DNA of 64,000 bases from the NCBI RefSeq assembly GCF_000020525.1, contig NC_011026.1, forward strand, positions 620,001-684,000. Direction: 5' to 3'. This DNA comes from Chloroherpeton thalassium ATCC 35110 (GTDB lineage: Bacteria > Bacteroidota > Chlorobiia > Chlorobiales > Chloroherpetonaceae). Shown piece after piece: positions 1 through 8,934 of the stretch. Positions within the stretch are counted from its first letter, which is position 1; every line of letters starts with the position of its first letter. Under the pieces are notes generated by a model. It saw only the letters and a program-made list of their open reading frames with translations. It did no database searches and had not been told where the DNA came from. A program made the translations under genes and the position numbers.

Positions 1-111
1 ATTTTAGAATTTGAAAAATACACAAAGAAGCTTCGGATTGTCTCGCGGCCTGAAATTGCTACGCATTTGCGTAATTTAAAGCGAGAAGTGCTTGAGATTT
101 TGTATAGCTGA
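1..111 (+). CDS. C-terminal end of an unidentified protein (partial)
   Basis: Frame 1 is open from the first base to a TGA at 109-111 and encodes 36 residues ending in LEILYS. The tail is charged (rich in Lys, Arg and Glu) and looks helical, with no motif I recognise. The beginning lies outside the window, so neither length nor family can be judged. It is on the same strand as the YtxH gene 50 bases downstream. Confidence 0.5.
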   Translation: MLEFEKYTKKLRIVSRPEIATHLRNLKREVLEILYS

Positions 112-161
112 TTTCGGGTATTAATTTCCCTATCATTAAACACTAAAAGAGTAGTTGATCT

Positions 162-506
162 ATGGAAAAGGAAAAAGAGGGTATCGGATTCGTAAAAGGC
201 CTTGCAATTGGTGCGCTGTTTGGAGCTGCCGCTGGCACAGTGATCGGGCTTCTTTTTGCGCCACGCAAAGGCACAGAAACGCAGCAAGCCCTTGCGGAAA
301 GCATTTCGGATTTGGTTGAGCAAATTCGGCACGTGCCACAACCGTCACAAACGCACGACACGGCTGCTGATGATGTGGAAAATGATGCCAAAATTCGCGC
401 ACAAGCCATCATCGACGACGCCCGCACCGAAGCGCAGCAACTCATCGACGATGCAAATGTGCTGCTCAAAGAAATTAAGCAGCAAGTCAAACAATCACGA
501 AACTAA
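162..506 (+). CDS. YtxH domain protein
   Basis: A 114-residue protein with a short charged N-terminus, one Gly/Ala-rich hydrophobic segment (about residues 8-31) and the sequence FAPRKG directly after it. This is the signature of YtxH-like (gas-vesicle GvpP-like) membrane-anchored proteins. The rest is acidic and Ala/Gln-rich, with heptad-like spacing suggesting a coiled coil on the cytoplasmic side. The family is linked to envelope or general stress, but no precise activity is known. A purine-rich AAAAGAG lies about 12 bases before the ATG. The hydrolase gene follows after 5 bases and may be cotranscribed. Confidence 0.8.
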   Translation: MEKEKEGIGFVKGLAIGALFGAAAGTVIGLLFAPRKGTETQQALAESISDLVEQIRHVPQPSQTHDTAADDVENDAKIRAQAIIDDARTEAQQLIDDANVLLKEIKQQVKQSRN

Positions 507-511
507 CGCTT

Positions 512-1294
512 ATGCTTTCATACATCGAAAAAAACATCAAGGAGAAAAATGAGCACGCCGTGCTTTTTTGGCATGCTTTTCCGCTCTCTGCCGACATGTG
601 GGAAAAGCAAATAGACGCTGTTACAGCGGCTGGCTATCCGGCCATCGCAACGAACGTTTATGGCGTGAAAGGTTCACAAAAAAAAGAAAATTGGACGTTT
701 AACCACTACGTCGCCGATGTCGCTCAATTGTTAGGGAAACTCCATATCGAGCAAGTGACACTTGTTGGGATATCGATGGGCGGCTATCAAGCATTTGCGA
801 TGCACAAAAAATTTCCCGGCTTGCTTCGTTCTGTGGTTTTGTGCGATACGCGTGCTGAAGCCGATACGGACGGCGCAAGAAAAAATCGATTTGATTTCAT
901 CGATGCGCTTGCCCAAAATGGCAGCCAGGAAGCGGTTTCGCGCATGATTCCGAATTTTTTCGCGAAAAGCACTTATCGCGATAAGCAAGCATTAGTTGAC
1001 TGGACTTCAAAGTTGATTTTTTCGCACGAACCCGAAGCCATTGCTGACCAACTTCGCGCTTTGGCTTCACGCGATGATTCCACAGACCATTTGCCAAAAA
1101 TGAATTGCCCTGTTACAATTATCGTTGGCGACAAAGATAAACTCGCGCCGCCAGAGATTGCCAAATCTATGCAGTCGCAAATTCCCAACGCAAAGTTGGA
1201 AATTTTGGCTGATTCTGGGCATTTGCCAAATTTGGAACATCCCGACGTATTTAATCAGGTGCTTTTGAATCACTTGGCTGCTCTCGATGGCTAA
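512..1294 (+). CDS. alpha/beta-fold hydrolase
   Basis: A 260-residue protein of the alpha/beta hydrolase fold. The nucleophile elbow GISMGG places the catalytic Ser near residue 88. GDKDKLAPP near residues 206-214 supplies the acid and SGHLPN the His at about 237, so the triad is complete. FWHAFPLS near residue 20 is the usual oxyanion-hole HGFP-type loop. The substrate cannot be read from the sequence; relatives include esterases, 3-oxoadipate enol-lactonases and BioH-like carboxylesterases. It lies 5 bases after the YtxH gene. A perfect 10-bp hairpin just downstream probably ends the transcript. Confidence 0.85.
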   Translation: MLSYIEKNIKEKNEHAVLFWHAFPLSADMWEKQIDAVTAAGYPAIATNVYGVKGSQKKENWTFNHYVADVAQLLGKLHIEQVTLVGISMGGYQAFAMHKKFPGLLRSVVLCDTRAEADTDGARKNRFDFIDALAQNGSQEAVSRMIPNFFAKSTYRDKQALVDWTSKLIFSHEPEAIADQLRALASRDDSTDHLPKMNCPVTIIVGDKDKLAPPEIAKSMQSQIPNAKLEILADSGHLPNLEHPDVFNQVLLNHLAALDG

Positions 1295-1300
1295 TCAAAA

Positions 1301-1331
1301 CTCCCTGAAGGAGACAGGCTTCTTCAGGGAG
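1301..1331. terminator. hairpin after the hydrolase gene
   Basis: CTCCCTGAAG (1301-1310) and CTTCAGGGAG (1322-1331) form a perfect 10-bp stem with an 11-base loop. There is no T run on the plus-strand side. On the minus strand it is followed by TTTTGATT, so it fits a terminator for either converging gene. Confidence 0.6.
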
Positions 1332-1375
1332 AAATCGCACGCAACTAAGACGCCAACACACAGAAATTTCTTGAA

Positions 1376-2197
1376 TTATCCATAAACCGTCTGGTCAATT
1401 TTCTTGAACATTTTTCTGAATGGATAGCTGAACAGGAGCATCCGCGATCGGGATTTGCTCAGCGCGTTCAGAAAAAGCCCGGTTTTGCTATCGCTCCAAC
1501 TGCTGGCCATTTTCACGGCCATGTCGGCAGCGACCGTTGGCGGCTGTGCGAAAATATCTTGTACCTTCAAAAACGTATCCATGCGCTTCTGAAGCTCCGG
1601 CGTTGGATTGTGCACTGAAAGAATTTCCGTTCTGACCAAACCCGGATTGAGCAGCATGATTTCAATGCCGGTATTTTTATACTCCTCCGCAAGCGCAAAA
1701 GTCATGCGGTAAATCGCGGCTTTGGACGAGCCATAGGCGCTAAAATACGGGGTGTTATTTTGCTCCGTTCCCGCGCCAGCCATGTTGATAAGCTTCCCTT
1801 TGCCCTGCTTCAAAAAATAGATGAGCGCTGCCCGTGAGCCATGATAAGTTCCTTTAACATTGATGTCGATCGGTTTATACCACGCATCGAGCGAGGCATC
1901 TACAATTCGCTTAAACGGCTCGGCAACGCCGGCGTTGTTAATCATCACATCCAATTTGCCAAAATGCGCAACGGTTTTTTCAATCAGTTGCTCGACCTCC
2001 TCATAGTTGGTGACATCACACGCCACGCCCAAGATTTTATCCGCTGGAAATTCCTTGACCGCTTTTTGCACATTCGTTTCATTGCTCGATGTGATCACCA
2101 CTTTTGCACCTTGTTCAATGAACTTTTTTGCAATCGATTTGCCAATCCCTTTTGTTGAACCGGTTATGATGGCAATTTTATCTTGAAGTACACCCAT
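1376..2197 (-). CDS. short-chain dehydrogenase/reductase (SDR)
   Basis: A 273-residue classical SDR. The dinucleotide-binding motif TGSTKGIG is at residues 12-19, NNAG at 87-90, and the catalytic YxxxK is Y155-K159 in YGSSK. The Ser that normally stands about 13 residues before the Tyr appears to be Ala here (the segment INMAGAG), which is unusual for an active SDR. The C-terminal 40 residues are basic and hydrophobic, perhaps membrane-associated. It would be a soluble NAD(P)H oxidoreductase of unknown substrate. It converges with the hydrolase gene and is transcribed in the same direction as the nucleotidyltransferase, but separated from it by a terminator. Confidence 0.85.
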   Translation of the reverse strand: MGVLQDKIAIITGSTKGIGKSIAKKFIEQGAKVVITSSNETNVQKAVKEFPADKILGVACDVTNYEEVEQLIEKTVAHFGKLDVMINNAGVAEPFKRIVDASLDAWYKPIDINVKGTYHGSRAALIYFLKQGKGKLINMAGAGTEQNNTPYFSAYGSSKAAIYRMTFALAEEYKNTGIEIMLLNPGLVRTEILSVHNPTPELQKRMDTFLKVQDIFAQPPTVAADMAVKMASSWSDSKTGLFLNALSKSRSRMLLFSYPFRKMFKKIDQTVYG

Positions 2198-2255
2198 TTC
2201 AACTCATCTCCTCGTTTTTTTTTCGGGGGATTTTGTTTTGGTTTTCATAAAAAGT

Positions 2256-2300
2256 AAGAAGGAAGCACAATTGCATCGTTGATGAATTGGCTTCCTTCTT
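2256..2300 (-). terminator. terminator of the nucleotidyltransferase gene
   Basis: AAGAAGGAAGC (2256-2266) pairs perfectly with GCTTCCTTCTT (2290-2300), an 11-bp stem. On the minus strand it is followed by ACTTTTTATG. It lies 40 bases after the stop codon of the gene ending at 2341. Confidence 0.7.
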
Positions 2301-2340
2301 GAAGTTAACTTATCCGAAATGAATGTGATCCATGCGGAAA

Positions 2341-4884
2341 TTATTCACGGACCCAGGTGTTCAGCTTTTGTTCAAATTCAGAAACAAGCATGGTCGCTCT
2401 GCTCTTAGATTTTGACTCAGCATCCACGTGGAAAATATCGCGCGCTCTATCTGGCAAAAGTAAAAGCGACGTGTCGTCGTCATAAATCACTTTAACGCCA
2501 TCAATCAAGATGCGCTCGTTTTCCGCCGTATCTTCCATGATTTTTCTCATCACTTTGCCTTTCACATCTCTTGGACAAGTCACATTGCGCTTGACGAGAA
2601 AATAACGCTGCGGATATTTCAGGTTCAAATCGCCGATGCGCGTATTGGCTTTAGCGATGAGTTCCAAAATTTTCACGGTTGAGAACATCGCATCGCAAGC
2701 GAAAAGAAATCCTGGGAAAATAAATCCAGCTTTCGTGCCGCCGGCAAAAGCAATTTCCGAGTCGGAAGTTACCGCGCGCATCATATCGAGATGGCTGTCG
2801 CCAGTTCTAATGACTTTCACATTGCGTTCTTTGCAAAGTTCTTCAACTTCTTGAGAAGCGGTAATCGGCAACACAATTTTCTTCGTTTCTGGATTGACAT
2901 CCAAGAAAAGTCGAGTGACGATGGTCAGCAAGCGCTGATTTTCTAAGAAAGTCCCTTTTTCATCCGAAACGAAAACCCGTTCAGCGCCAGCGTCCATCAT
3001 AAAGCCGATGTCGCAACCCAGCGACACCACGACTTCGGAAAGCCGATCGGAAGCTTCATAAAATTCATCAGCAGTGCGAGTGCCTTTTTTCGGATCGATA
3101 AACGCATTGAGCGAAACCACATCAACACCTAATTCACCTAAAATGCTTGGAGAAATGGTTGTTGCAGCGCCATGTGCGTAGTCAATGGCAATTCTGAGGC
3201 GCGCTTTTTTGATAATTTCTGTATCGATTTGGCTGAGAAAATCTTCCGTGTAGCCTTCGATGGCGCGTTCAGGGAAGGAAATCGTACCGATGTTTTCAAA
3301 ATCGGCGCGTTTGTAATCTTCGCCAAAGAAGTTTCTCTCGATGGTTTTTGTCTTTGCGTTCGGAATGTCTTTTCCGTCTTTATCCAAAAAGATGATATCG
3401 AGCAGTTTCTGATTAAACGGCGATTTGCGAATATGCAGTCCGCCCACTTCCGAACCGTTTTTTAAACGATGTCGGGCAATGGAAATCGGGACAATTTGCA
3501 AATCATTTACAGAAACACCGGCTGAAAGCAATCCGGCAATAATAGCACGGTTAATCATTCGCGAGCTTTTATCAACATCGCGGCTAACCAAAACTGTTGA
3601 GTTTGGCCCCAGAATAGAACCGAACGAAGCGCCCAATTTGGCAGCAAAATCAGGGCTGATTTCAATGTTTGAAATGCCCGTCACGCGCGAGCCAGTAAAT
3701 AATTCCCGCGACCATTTGGATTCCCAAACCAAACTTTTGGTGACAATGGCACCTGCTTCAATTTCCTTTTCCGGCCAAAGCTTCACGCCAGAGCGAATAT
3801 TAGCCTCTTTGCCAATTTGGCATTTATCTGCAATGAAAGTTTGCTCTTCGATCTTTGCGTGCGCCCCAACTTCAACATCGTCCGTTATCACAGACAAATA
3901 AATATCAGCGCCGCTGTCGATTTTTGTGTTTCTCCAAATAACAGTTTTTTTCAAGTGGCAGCCTTCGCCAACGCTCGAACCATCACCGATTACGGAATCT
4001 TCCACAATCGCGTTTTTGCCAATGCTGCATTCTTTACCGATATAAACTTTTCCGCTAAACTTCACTGAATTCAAATCCACTTTTGCAGATTTATGTGCAT
4101 ACACATCGTCTGCAATTTTTTCATAATCGTAGGTAAAATCGAGGTTTACTTTTCCGTTCAAGCAGTCGATGTGAGCTTCTTGATACTCGGTTAAAGTACC
4201 GACATCGCGCCAATAGCCGTTAGAAATGTAGCCATAAAGCGGCATGTTTTCTTTCAGCATTTTTGGGAATAAGTCCTTAGAAAAATCGTAGTCCTCTTTG
4301 TAAGGAATCAAATCCATGACTTCTTTTTCGAGGATGTAAATACCGGTGTTAATCGTATCGCTAAAAACTTCCCCCCAAGTTGGCTTTTCCAAAAATCGCG
4401 TGATTCGCCCGTCCTTATCGGTGATCACCACGCCAAACTGCAACGGATTCTTGACATGAGTGAGAACCATTGTAGCAAGAGCGCCTCTTTTCACATGGAA
4501 CTCAATGGCTTTTGATAGATCAAAATCGGTTAATACATCACCGCTGATGACAACAAAACGACCGTCTACAAAATCATAGGCATTTCGGACACTTCCCGCT
4601 GTTCCATAGTCAGCATCAGAAAGAATGTAGTGCATCTTATACCCAAACTTCTTTCCATCGCCAAAATACTCCCTGATAGACTCAGGCTGATAATACAGCA
4701 TTGAGGTGATTTCCTTAACGCCATATTTCTTGAGCAGTTCAGCAATGTGATGCATCATCGGACGCTGCATCATCGGAACAAGCGGCTTAGGAATGTTCAT
4801 TGTGAGAGGTCTGAGTCGTGTTCCAAAACCTCCGGCCATAATAATGGCCTTCTCAATTGTATAAAGATTGGAATTTTCCGGCAT
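2341..4884 (-). CDS. mannose-1-phosphate guanylyltransferase / phosphomannomutase-like fusion
   Basis: An 847-residue three-part protein. Residues about 12-245 form a sugar-nucleotide transferase with the motif GGFGTRLRPLT and the acidic SGDVLTDFD. About 255-375 carry left-handed beta-helix hexapeptide repeats (GKECSIGKNA, GDGSSVGEG). The rest has the alpha-D-phosphohexomutase fold. The usual mutase phosphoserine loop TASHNP is replaced by VSRDVDKSSR, so mutase activity is doubtful, as in many large actinobacterial homologues. It should make GDP-mannose or another NDP-sugar for envelope polysaccharide. It is transcribed alone, divergently from recX, with a terminator downstream. The substrate specificity is inferred from the family only. 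Confidence 0.85.
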   Translation of the reverse strand: MPENSNLYTIEKAIIMAGGFGTRLRPLTMNIPKPLVPMMQRPMMHHIAELLKKYGVKEITSMLYYQPESIREYFGDGKKFGYKMHYILSDADYGTAGSVRNAYDFVDGRFVVISGDVLTDFDLSKAIEFHVKRGALATMVLTHVKNPLQFGVVITDKDGRITRFLEKPTWGEVFSDTINTGIYILEKEVMDLIPYKEDYDFSKDLFPKMLKENMPLYGYISNGYWRDVGTLTEYQEAHIDCLNGKVNLDFTYDYEKIADDVYAHKSAKVDLNSVKFSGKVYIGKECSIGKNAIVEDSVIGDGSSVGEGCHLKKTVIWRNTKIDSGADIYLSVITDDVEVGAHAKIEEQTFIADKCQIGKEANIRSGVKLWPEKEIEAGAIVTKSLVWESKWSRELFTGSRVTGISNIEISPDFAAKLGASFGSILGPNSTVLVSRDVDKSSRMINRAIIAGLLSAGVSVNDLQIVPISIARHRLKNGSEVGGLHIRKSPFNQKLLDIIFLDKDGKDIPNAKTKTIERNFFGEDYKRADFENIGTISFPERAIEGYTEDFLSQIDTEIIKKARLRIAIDYAHGAATTISPSILGELGVDVVSLNAFIDPKKGTRTADEFYEASDRLSEVVVSLGCDIGFMMDAGAERVFVSDEKGTFLENQRLLTIVTRLFLDVNPETKKIVLPITASQEVEELCKERNVKVIRTGDSHLDMMRAVTSDSEIAFAGGTKAGFIFPGFLFACDAMFSTVKILELIAKANTRIGDLNLKYPQRYFLVKRNVTCPRDVKGKVMRKIMEDTAENERILIDGVKVIYDDDTSLLLLPDRARDIFHVDAESKSKSRATMLVSEFEQKLNTWVRE

Positions 4885-5117
4885 GCTTAATATGGTATTT
4901 TAAATTTGCGGTTCCTTAATAGACTTGACACACATCCAACCTATTAACTTACCAGCTTATAGCAGTCATTTCCTGCCCCTGAAATTATATTGCTCTCGCT
5001 TAATAATCAAGCTATATTCCAATATCCTGGTTAAATAATTCTTTAAATCACGATTAACAATTCGACCGAAACTATCCGTTATTTTTTCACCTTAACTTTT
5101 CGTAAAACACCTGCGCC

Positions 5118-5735
5118 ATGCTCGTTTTGGATGTACGCCGAAAACCCAAATCTGATGAACTTGTCCTCATTCAATTCGACTCCGATTTCATTTTAGAAAC
5201 CACTTATGAGTTGGCTTTGAAATTCGGTCTAAAAAAAGGGCTTTCCATTAGCAGCGAAAAGTTTCAGCAGGTCAAACTGGCTTCAGAAATGGCGCTGGCT
5301 CTTAGGCAAGCCTTGTCTTATCTTTCCAGAAGAATTCACACGCAAAAAGAACTTTCCATAAAACTTCAGAAAAAAGGATTTTCTACCGAGGCGATTGAAG
5401 CAACCACCAAACAGCTGCACGCTCGCGGAATTCTTAATGAAACCGCGTACGCGGAAACATTTATCGAAAGTAGAAAACGCAAGCTGCTTGGAACAAAAAA
5501 GCTCAGCTACGAACTCAAGCAAAGAGGAGTTGCGCCAGAAGCCATCGCCACAGCGCTTCGCTCAACCGACTACGAGGAACCGACGCTTTGCCGCCAAGCT
5601 GCCGAGAAAAAGTTTCGCTTGCTCCAACATGTTGAAGACAAACAGAAATTAAAGCAAAAACTTTGCGCCCACTTGATGAGAAAAGGGTTTGCGTGGGAAC
5701 ACATTGCTGAAGCACTTGCCGAACTCGGCGTCTGA
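5118..5735 (+). CDS. recX: RecX family regulatory protein
   Basis: A 205-residue protein with the three-helix repeats of RecX. Helpful segments are SYLSRRIHTQKEL near residue 70, ARGILNETAYAETF near 105 and RKGFAWEHIAEAL at the C-terminus. RecX binds inside RecA filaments and limits their growth. The first 60 residues are divergent, as usual in the family. No recA is in the window, so this copy is not in a recA-recX operon. It is transcribed divergently from the nucleotidyltransferase gene and ends before a strong hairpin. Confidence 0.85.
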   Translation: MLVLDVRRKPKSDELVLIQFDSDFILETTYELALKFGLKKGLSISSEKFQQVKLASEMALALRQALSYLSRRIHTQKELSIKLQKKGFSTEAIEATTKQLHARGILNETAYAETFIESRKRKLLGTKKLSYELKQRGVAPEAIATALRSTDYEEPTLCRQAAEKKFRLLQHVEDKQKLKQKLCAHLMRKGFAWEHIAEALAELGV

Positions 5736-5767
5736 ATTACGTTATCCCGCCTGACTTAAACAGAAAA

Positions 5768-5795
5768 AGCGGTTGAGCAAAACTGCTTAACCGCT
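5768..5795 (+). terminator. recX terminator
   Basis: AGCGGTTGAGCA (5768-5779) pairs with TGCTTAACCGCT (5784-5795) through 12 bp with one G-T wobble and a 4-base loop, followed by GATTTTCT. Confidence 0.65.
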
Positions 5796-5892
5796 GATTT
5801 TCTAAGAGACCATTTTGTAACGGTATTTTGCATACCAACTCGTTTTCCTCATTCACCTTGCCGCTTGGACGAACGGAAAACACGAAATTTGT

Positions 5893-5912
5893 AACTCAAT
5901 GCGAATTGAGTT
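5893..5912 (-). terminator. possible pyrH terminator hairpin
   Basis: AACTCAAT (5893-5900) and ATTGAGTT (5905-5912) form a perfect 8-bp stem with the loop GCGA, 11 bases beyond the pyrH stop codon. The following bases are only moderately T-rich, so it may simply be a 3' stabilising hairpin. Confidence 0.4.
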
Positions 5913-5923
5913 CATCAAAAACC

Positions 5924-6634
5924 TCAAACGCTCACCAGCGTGCCAATTTGCTCACCCAAAATAAGCCGCTCCAAATTTCCAGGAATATTCATATTCATCA
6001 CGACTATCGGCAATGAATTTTCACGGCATAAAGTAATAGCGGTCAAATCCATCACGCGCAAGTTCTTCTTTAGAATGTCTATATAGGAAATGTGAGGAAA
6101 CAGTATTGCTGCGGGATTTTTTTCAGGATCTGCATCGTAAATGCCATCAACTCTTGTTCCTTTGATAATAATATCAGCTTCAATCTCAATTGCTCTTAAC
6201 GATGCCGCGGTATCGGTCGTAAAGTAAGGGTTTCCTGTTCCCGCTCCGAAAATGACGACGCGCCCTTTTTCCAAATGCCTGATCGCTCTACGACGAATAA
6301 ACGGCTCGGCAATTTGCTCCATTTTAATAGCCGTTAGCAATCGGGTAAAAATTCCTTTTCGCTCGAGTGCATCCTGCATCGCTAATGAATTAATCACCGT
6401 CGCGAGCATTCCCATATGATCAGCTTGAACCCGATCCATATTTTCCGAAGCTTTTGATACACCACGAAAAATATTTCCCCCGCCAATTACAATAGCAATT
6501 TCCGTGCCAAGTTCTTTGCATTGTTGCACTTCCATGGCAAACCGCTCCAAAACATCTCCATCAATTCCATAACCTTGACCGCCCATGAGTGATTCACCAC
6601 TCAACTTTAGCAAAATACGTTTGTATTTGAGCAT
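5924..6634 (-). CDS. pyrH: UMP kinase
   Basis: A 236-residue amino-acid-kinase-fold enzyme that phosphorylates UMP to UDP in pyrimidine synthesis. LLKLSGESL near the N-terminus is the phosphate-binding segment, and [10 protein letters not shown] and [10 protein letters not shown] are UMP- and ATP-site motifs. The ATG at 6634 (protein starting MLKYKRILL) is chosen. An in-frame ATG nine codons upstream would add MFNFNSFKR, which is outside the conserved family start. The rpsB-tsf-pyrH order is conserved across bacteria. A strong hairpin with a U run sits between tsf and pyrH, so much of the upstream transcript may stop before pyrH. Confidence 0.93.
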   Translation of the reverse strand: MLKYKRILLKLSGESLMGGQGYGIDGDVLERFAMEVQQCKELGTEIAIVIGGGNIFRGVSKASENMDRVQADHMGMLATVINSLAMQDALERKGIFTRLLTAIKMEQIAEPFIRRRAIRHLEKGRVVIFGAGTGNPYFTTDTAASLRAIEIEADIIIKGTRVDGIYDADPEKNPAAILFPHISYIDILKKNLRVMDLTAITLCRENSLPIVVMNMNIPGNLERLILGEQIGTLVSV

Positions 6635-6703
6635 TCTTTTAAAAGAATTAAAATTAAACAAGTAACATGGGTGAAAATGAAGTTATCCTGAAACGTCATC
6701 AAC

Positions 6704-6729
6704 AAAAAAAAGGCCTCTTAAAAGAGGCC
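6704..6729 (-). terminator. terminator between tsf and pyrH
   Basis: GGCCTCTT (6712-6719) and AAGAGGCC (6722-6729) form a perfect 8-bp stem with a 2-base AA spacer, so the tip pairs probably open. On the minus strand it is followed by eight T residues (6704-6711). This is a textbook intrinsic terminator placed about 13 bases after the tsf stop and 70 bases before the pyrH start. Confidence 0.8.
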
Positions 6730-6742
6730 AAAATAAAAATAG

Positions 6743-7612
6743 TTACTTCTCACCAAGCTGATATCGTAAAAAACACCTTATTTCTATGGTTTTATTTAAC
6801 CGTTTTGAAGTTTCTTTTACGACATCAGAAACGGTTTTAGAGCTATCTTTAATAAAGGCTTGCTCCAATAAAACAACGTCTTGGTAATACTTTTCTATTC
6901 TTCCTGTGACAATCTTCTCGACAAATTTTTCAGGCTTTCCTTCTCTAAGAGCTTGTTGCTTGTAAATTTCAGCTTCTTGGGCAAGTTTTTCCTGAGGAAC
7001 GGCTGAGCGATCAACAACGAGCGGCGCTGCTGCTGCAATTTGCATCGCCACATCTTTAGAAAGGTCTTCCACTTCATCAGTCGATGCTGGACCAATTTCA
7101 ACCAGTGTCGCTAACTTTGCACCTGGATGAACATAGGCAGTCACAACACTATCATTAGATGTGATGACCCCAACTTTGCTGATCTCAATTTTTTCGCCAA
7201 TTTTGCCGGTCATTGCCTCAATTGCTTGCTCAACTGTCTGACCTTGATAATCATCTCCCATAGACAAAGCAAGCAAAGCTTCTTTATTTTCAGGAAAATT
7301 TGCTAAGGCAATTTCTGAAATAGCTTCCGCAAATTTGGTAAAATCTTCGCCTCTTGCGACAAAATCTGTTTCACAATTCACTTCAACAATAACGCCATTC
7401 CTTGAATCTTCTGTAGTTTTAACAGCAATGACGCCTTCTTTTGCCTCGCGGTCAGCACGCTTTGCAGCCATGGCTGCACCTCTTTTTCTTAGAAACTCAA
7501 CCGCTTTTTCCATATCTCCGTCGGTTTCTTGAAGTGCTTTTTTACACTCCATCATACCAACGCCGGTTTTATCTCTTAAATCCTTAACCGCTTTAGCAGA
7601 TATTTCAGCCAT
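6743..7612 (-). CDS. tsf: translation elongation factor Ts
   Basis: A 289-residue guanine-nucleotide exchange factor for EF-Tu. The N-terminal UBA-like domain carries VKDLRDKTGVGMMECKKAL, and the conserved TDFVAR stretch (CETDFVARGEDF) lies near residue 80 at the EF-Tu contact. The length is typical of the family. It follows rpsB after 29 bases in the usual ribosomal order and is followed by a strong terminator. Confidence 0.97.
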   Translation of the reverse strand: MAEISAKAVKDLRDKTGVGMMECKKALQETDGDMEKAVEFLRKRGAAMAAKRADREAKEGVIAVKTTEDSRNGVIVEVNCETDFVARGEDFTKFAEAISEIALANFPENKEALLALSMGDDYQGQTVEQAIEAMTGKIGEKIEISKVGVITSNDSVVTAYVHPGAKLATLVEIGPASTDEVEDLSKDVAMQIAAAAPLVVDRSAVPQEKLAQEAEIYKQQALREGKPEKFVEKIVTGRIEKYYQDVVLLEQAFIKDSSKTVSDVVKETSKRLNKTIEIRCFLRYQLGEK

Positions 7613-7641
7613 TTTACTTTGTTTTTTCTGTATGTTTAGTT

Positions 7642-8394
7642 TTATGCTTCGCTTTTTTCATCTTGCGCTTCACTTGCAAGGTTTGTTGCTGCTGCATCCT
7701 CATCATCCTTTTGAACTGCAGTAGCATCAATAATAGCGTCAGCAACTGACGACGTAATCAATTCAATTGAACGAATTGCATCGTCATTAGCAGGAATCAC
7801 ATAATCAATGAACTCAGGATCACAATTTGTATCAACAATAGCAAAAATCGGAATGCCCAGTGAATAAGCTTCTCGTACTGCGATGTGCTCTTTTTTCACA
7901 TCAATTAAGAAGATAGCAGCTGGAAGACGCGTCATTTTTGAAATACCGCCAAGTACTCTTACCAGCTTTTCTTTTTCGCGCATCAACATGAGGCGCTCTT
8001 TCTTGGTAATCATGTCAAAAGTTCCATCAATTTCCATTCTTTCAATTGAATTCAACCGACGGATACTTTGACGAATCGTCGAAAAGTTGGTCAGCATACC
8101 GCCAAGCCATCTTTCCGCAACATAAGGCATTCCTGCTCTTTCGGCTTGCTCGGCCACAATAGCTTTTGCTTGTTTTTTTGTACCAACAAATAAAATTTCT
8201 TTACCTGTTGAAGCAATTGCACCGACTGCATTTAAGGCATCATCAGCTAAAGATACCGTTTTTTTCAAGTCAATAATATGAATCCCATTCTTCTCCATGA
8301 AGATATAGGGTTTCATCTTTGGGCACCATCTACGTGTTAAGTGCCCAAAATGCGCACCTGACTTAAGCAGGTCTTCAAGTTTTAACTGAGCCAT
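7642..8394 (-). CDS. rpsB: 30S ribosomal protein S2
   Basis: A 250-residue S2 protein with the typical start [18 protein letters not shown] and the central segments [15 protein letters not shown] and [13 protein letters not shown]. An acidic tail of about 30 residues (rich in Asp, Glu and Ala) extends past the core. A fair ribosome-binding site, AAAGGAAA, precedes the ATG. The roughly 120-base leader can fold into two stacked stems and may be the site of S2 autoregulation. Confidence 0.97.
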   Translation of the reverse strand: MAQLKLEDLLKSGAHFGHLTRRWCPKMKPYIFMEKNGIHIIDLKKTVSLADDALNAVGAIASTGKEILFVGTKKQAKAIVAEQAERAGMPYVAERWLGGMLTNFSTIRQSIRRLNSIERMEIDGTFDMITKKERLMLMREKEKLVRVLGGISKMTRLPAAIFLIDVKKEHIAVREAYSLGIPIFAIVDTNCDPEFIDYVIPANDDAIRSIELITSSVADAIIDATAVQKDDEDAAATNLASEAQDEKSEA

Positions 8395-8429
8395 CTTTTT
8401 TCCTTTGAGTTATTCCGCTACACCGGCTT

Positions 8430-8471
8430 CCGTGCACAACTTTACGTTATCCGTAAAGCACTCGCACACGG
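8430..8471 (-). promoter_or_regulatory. structured leader of rpsB
   Basis: In the minus-strand leader the stem CTTTACG / CGTAAAG (8452-8458 with 8440-8446) sits inside an outer stem CCGTG / CACGG (8467-8471 with 8430-8434). The start codon is about 35 bases further. S2 is known to autoregulate the rpsB-tsf mRNA in other bacteria. That this element is an S2 site is inference from position and fold. Confidence 0.45.
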
Positions 8472-8513
8472 CCCTTAAGCAATCGCCGATGTATGAGTTG
8501 TTGAAATAAAAAA

Positions 8514-8906
8514 TTAACGCTTTGAGAACTGGAAGCGCTTACGAGCTTTCTTCTGTCCATATTTTTTGCGCTCAACCATTCTTGGATCGCGAGTTAATAA
8601 CCGCTCTGGTCTTAATGCCACACGATTAGCTTCATCGTATTCCACAATGGCACGAGCAATCGCCAAGCTGACAGCACCCACTTGACCGCTCAACCCACCA
8701 CCATAAACAGAAACTTTTACATCAAACTTTTCTAAAGAATCTGTTAGCATAAGTGGTCTTACTGCGTTATCGCTATAACGCTTTTCCGCAAAATATTCTT
8801 TAACGTCTTTGCCATTAACCAACACCCGACCGGTTCCCGGGCGAACAAACGCACGAGCTACTGAAGTTTTTCGTCTTCCTGTCGCGCTTATCATTTCGTC
8901 ATTCAT
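8514..8906 (-). CDS. rpsI: 30S ribosomal protein S9
   Basis: A 130-residue S9 protein with the family segments [19 protein letters not shown] near the start and [17 protein letters not shown] in the middle, ending in the basic tail [12 protein letters not shown] whose last Arg reaches the ribosomal P site. It follows rplM after 28 bases, the standard L13-S9 pair. Confidence 0.97.
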   Translation of the reverse strand: MNDEMISATGRRKTSVARAFVRPGTGRVLVNGKDVKEYFAEKRYSDNAVRPLMLTDSLEKFDVKVSVYGGGLSGQVGAVSLAIARAIVEYDEANRVALRPERLLTRDPRMVERKKYGQKKARKRFQFSKR

Positions 8907-8934
8907 TAGACGCTATACCCTTTACTTTTAAAAA

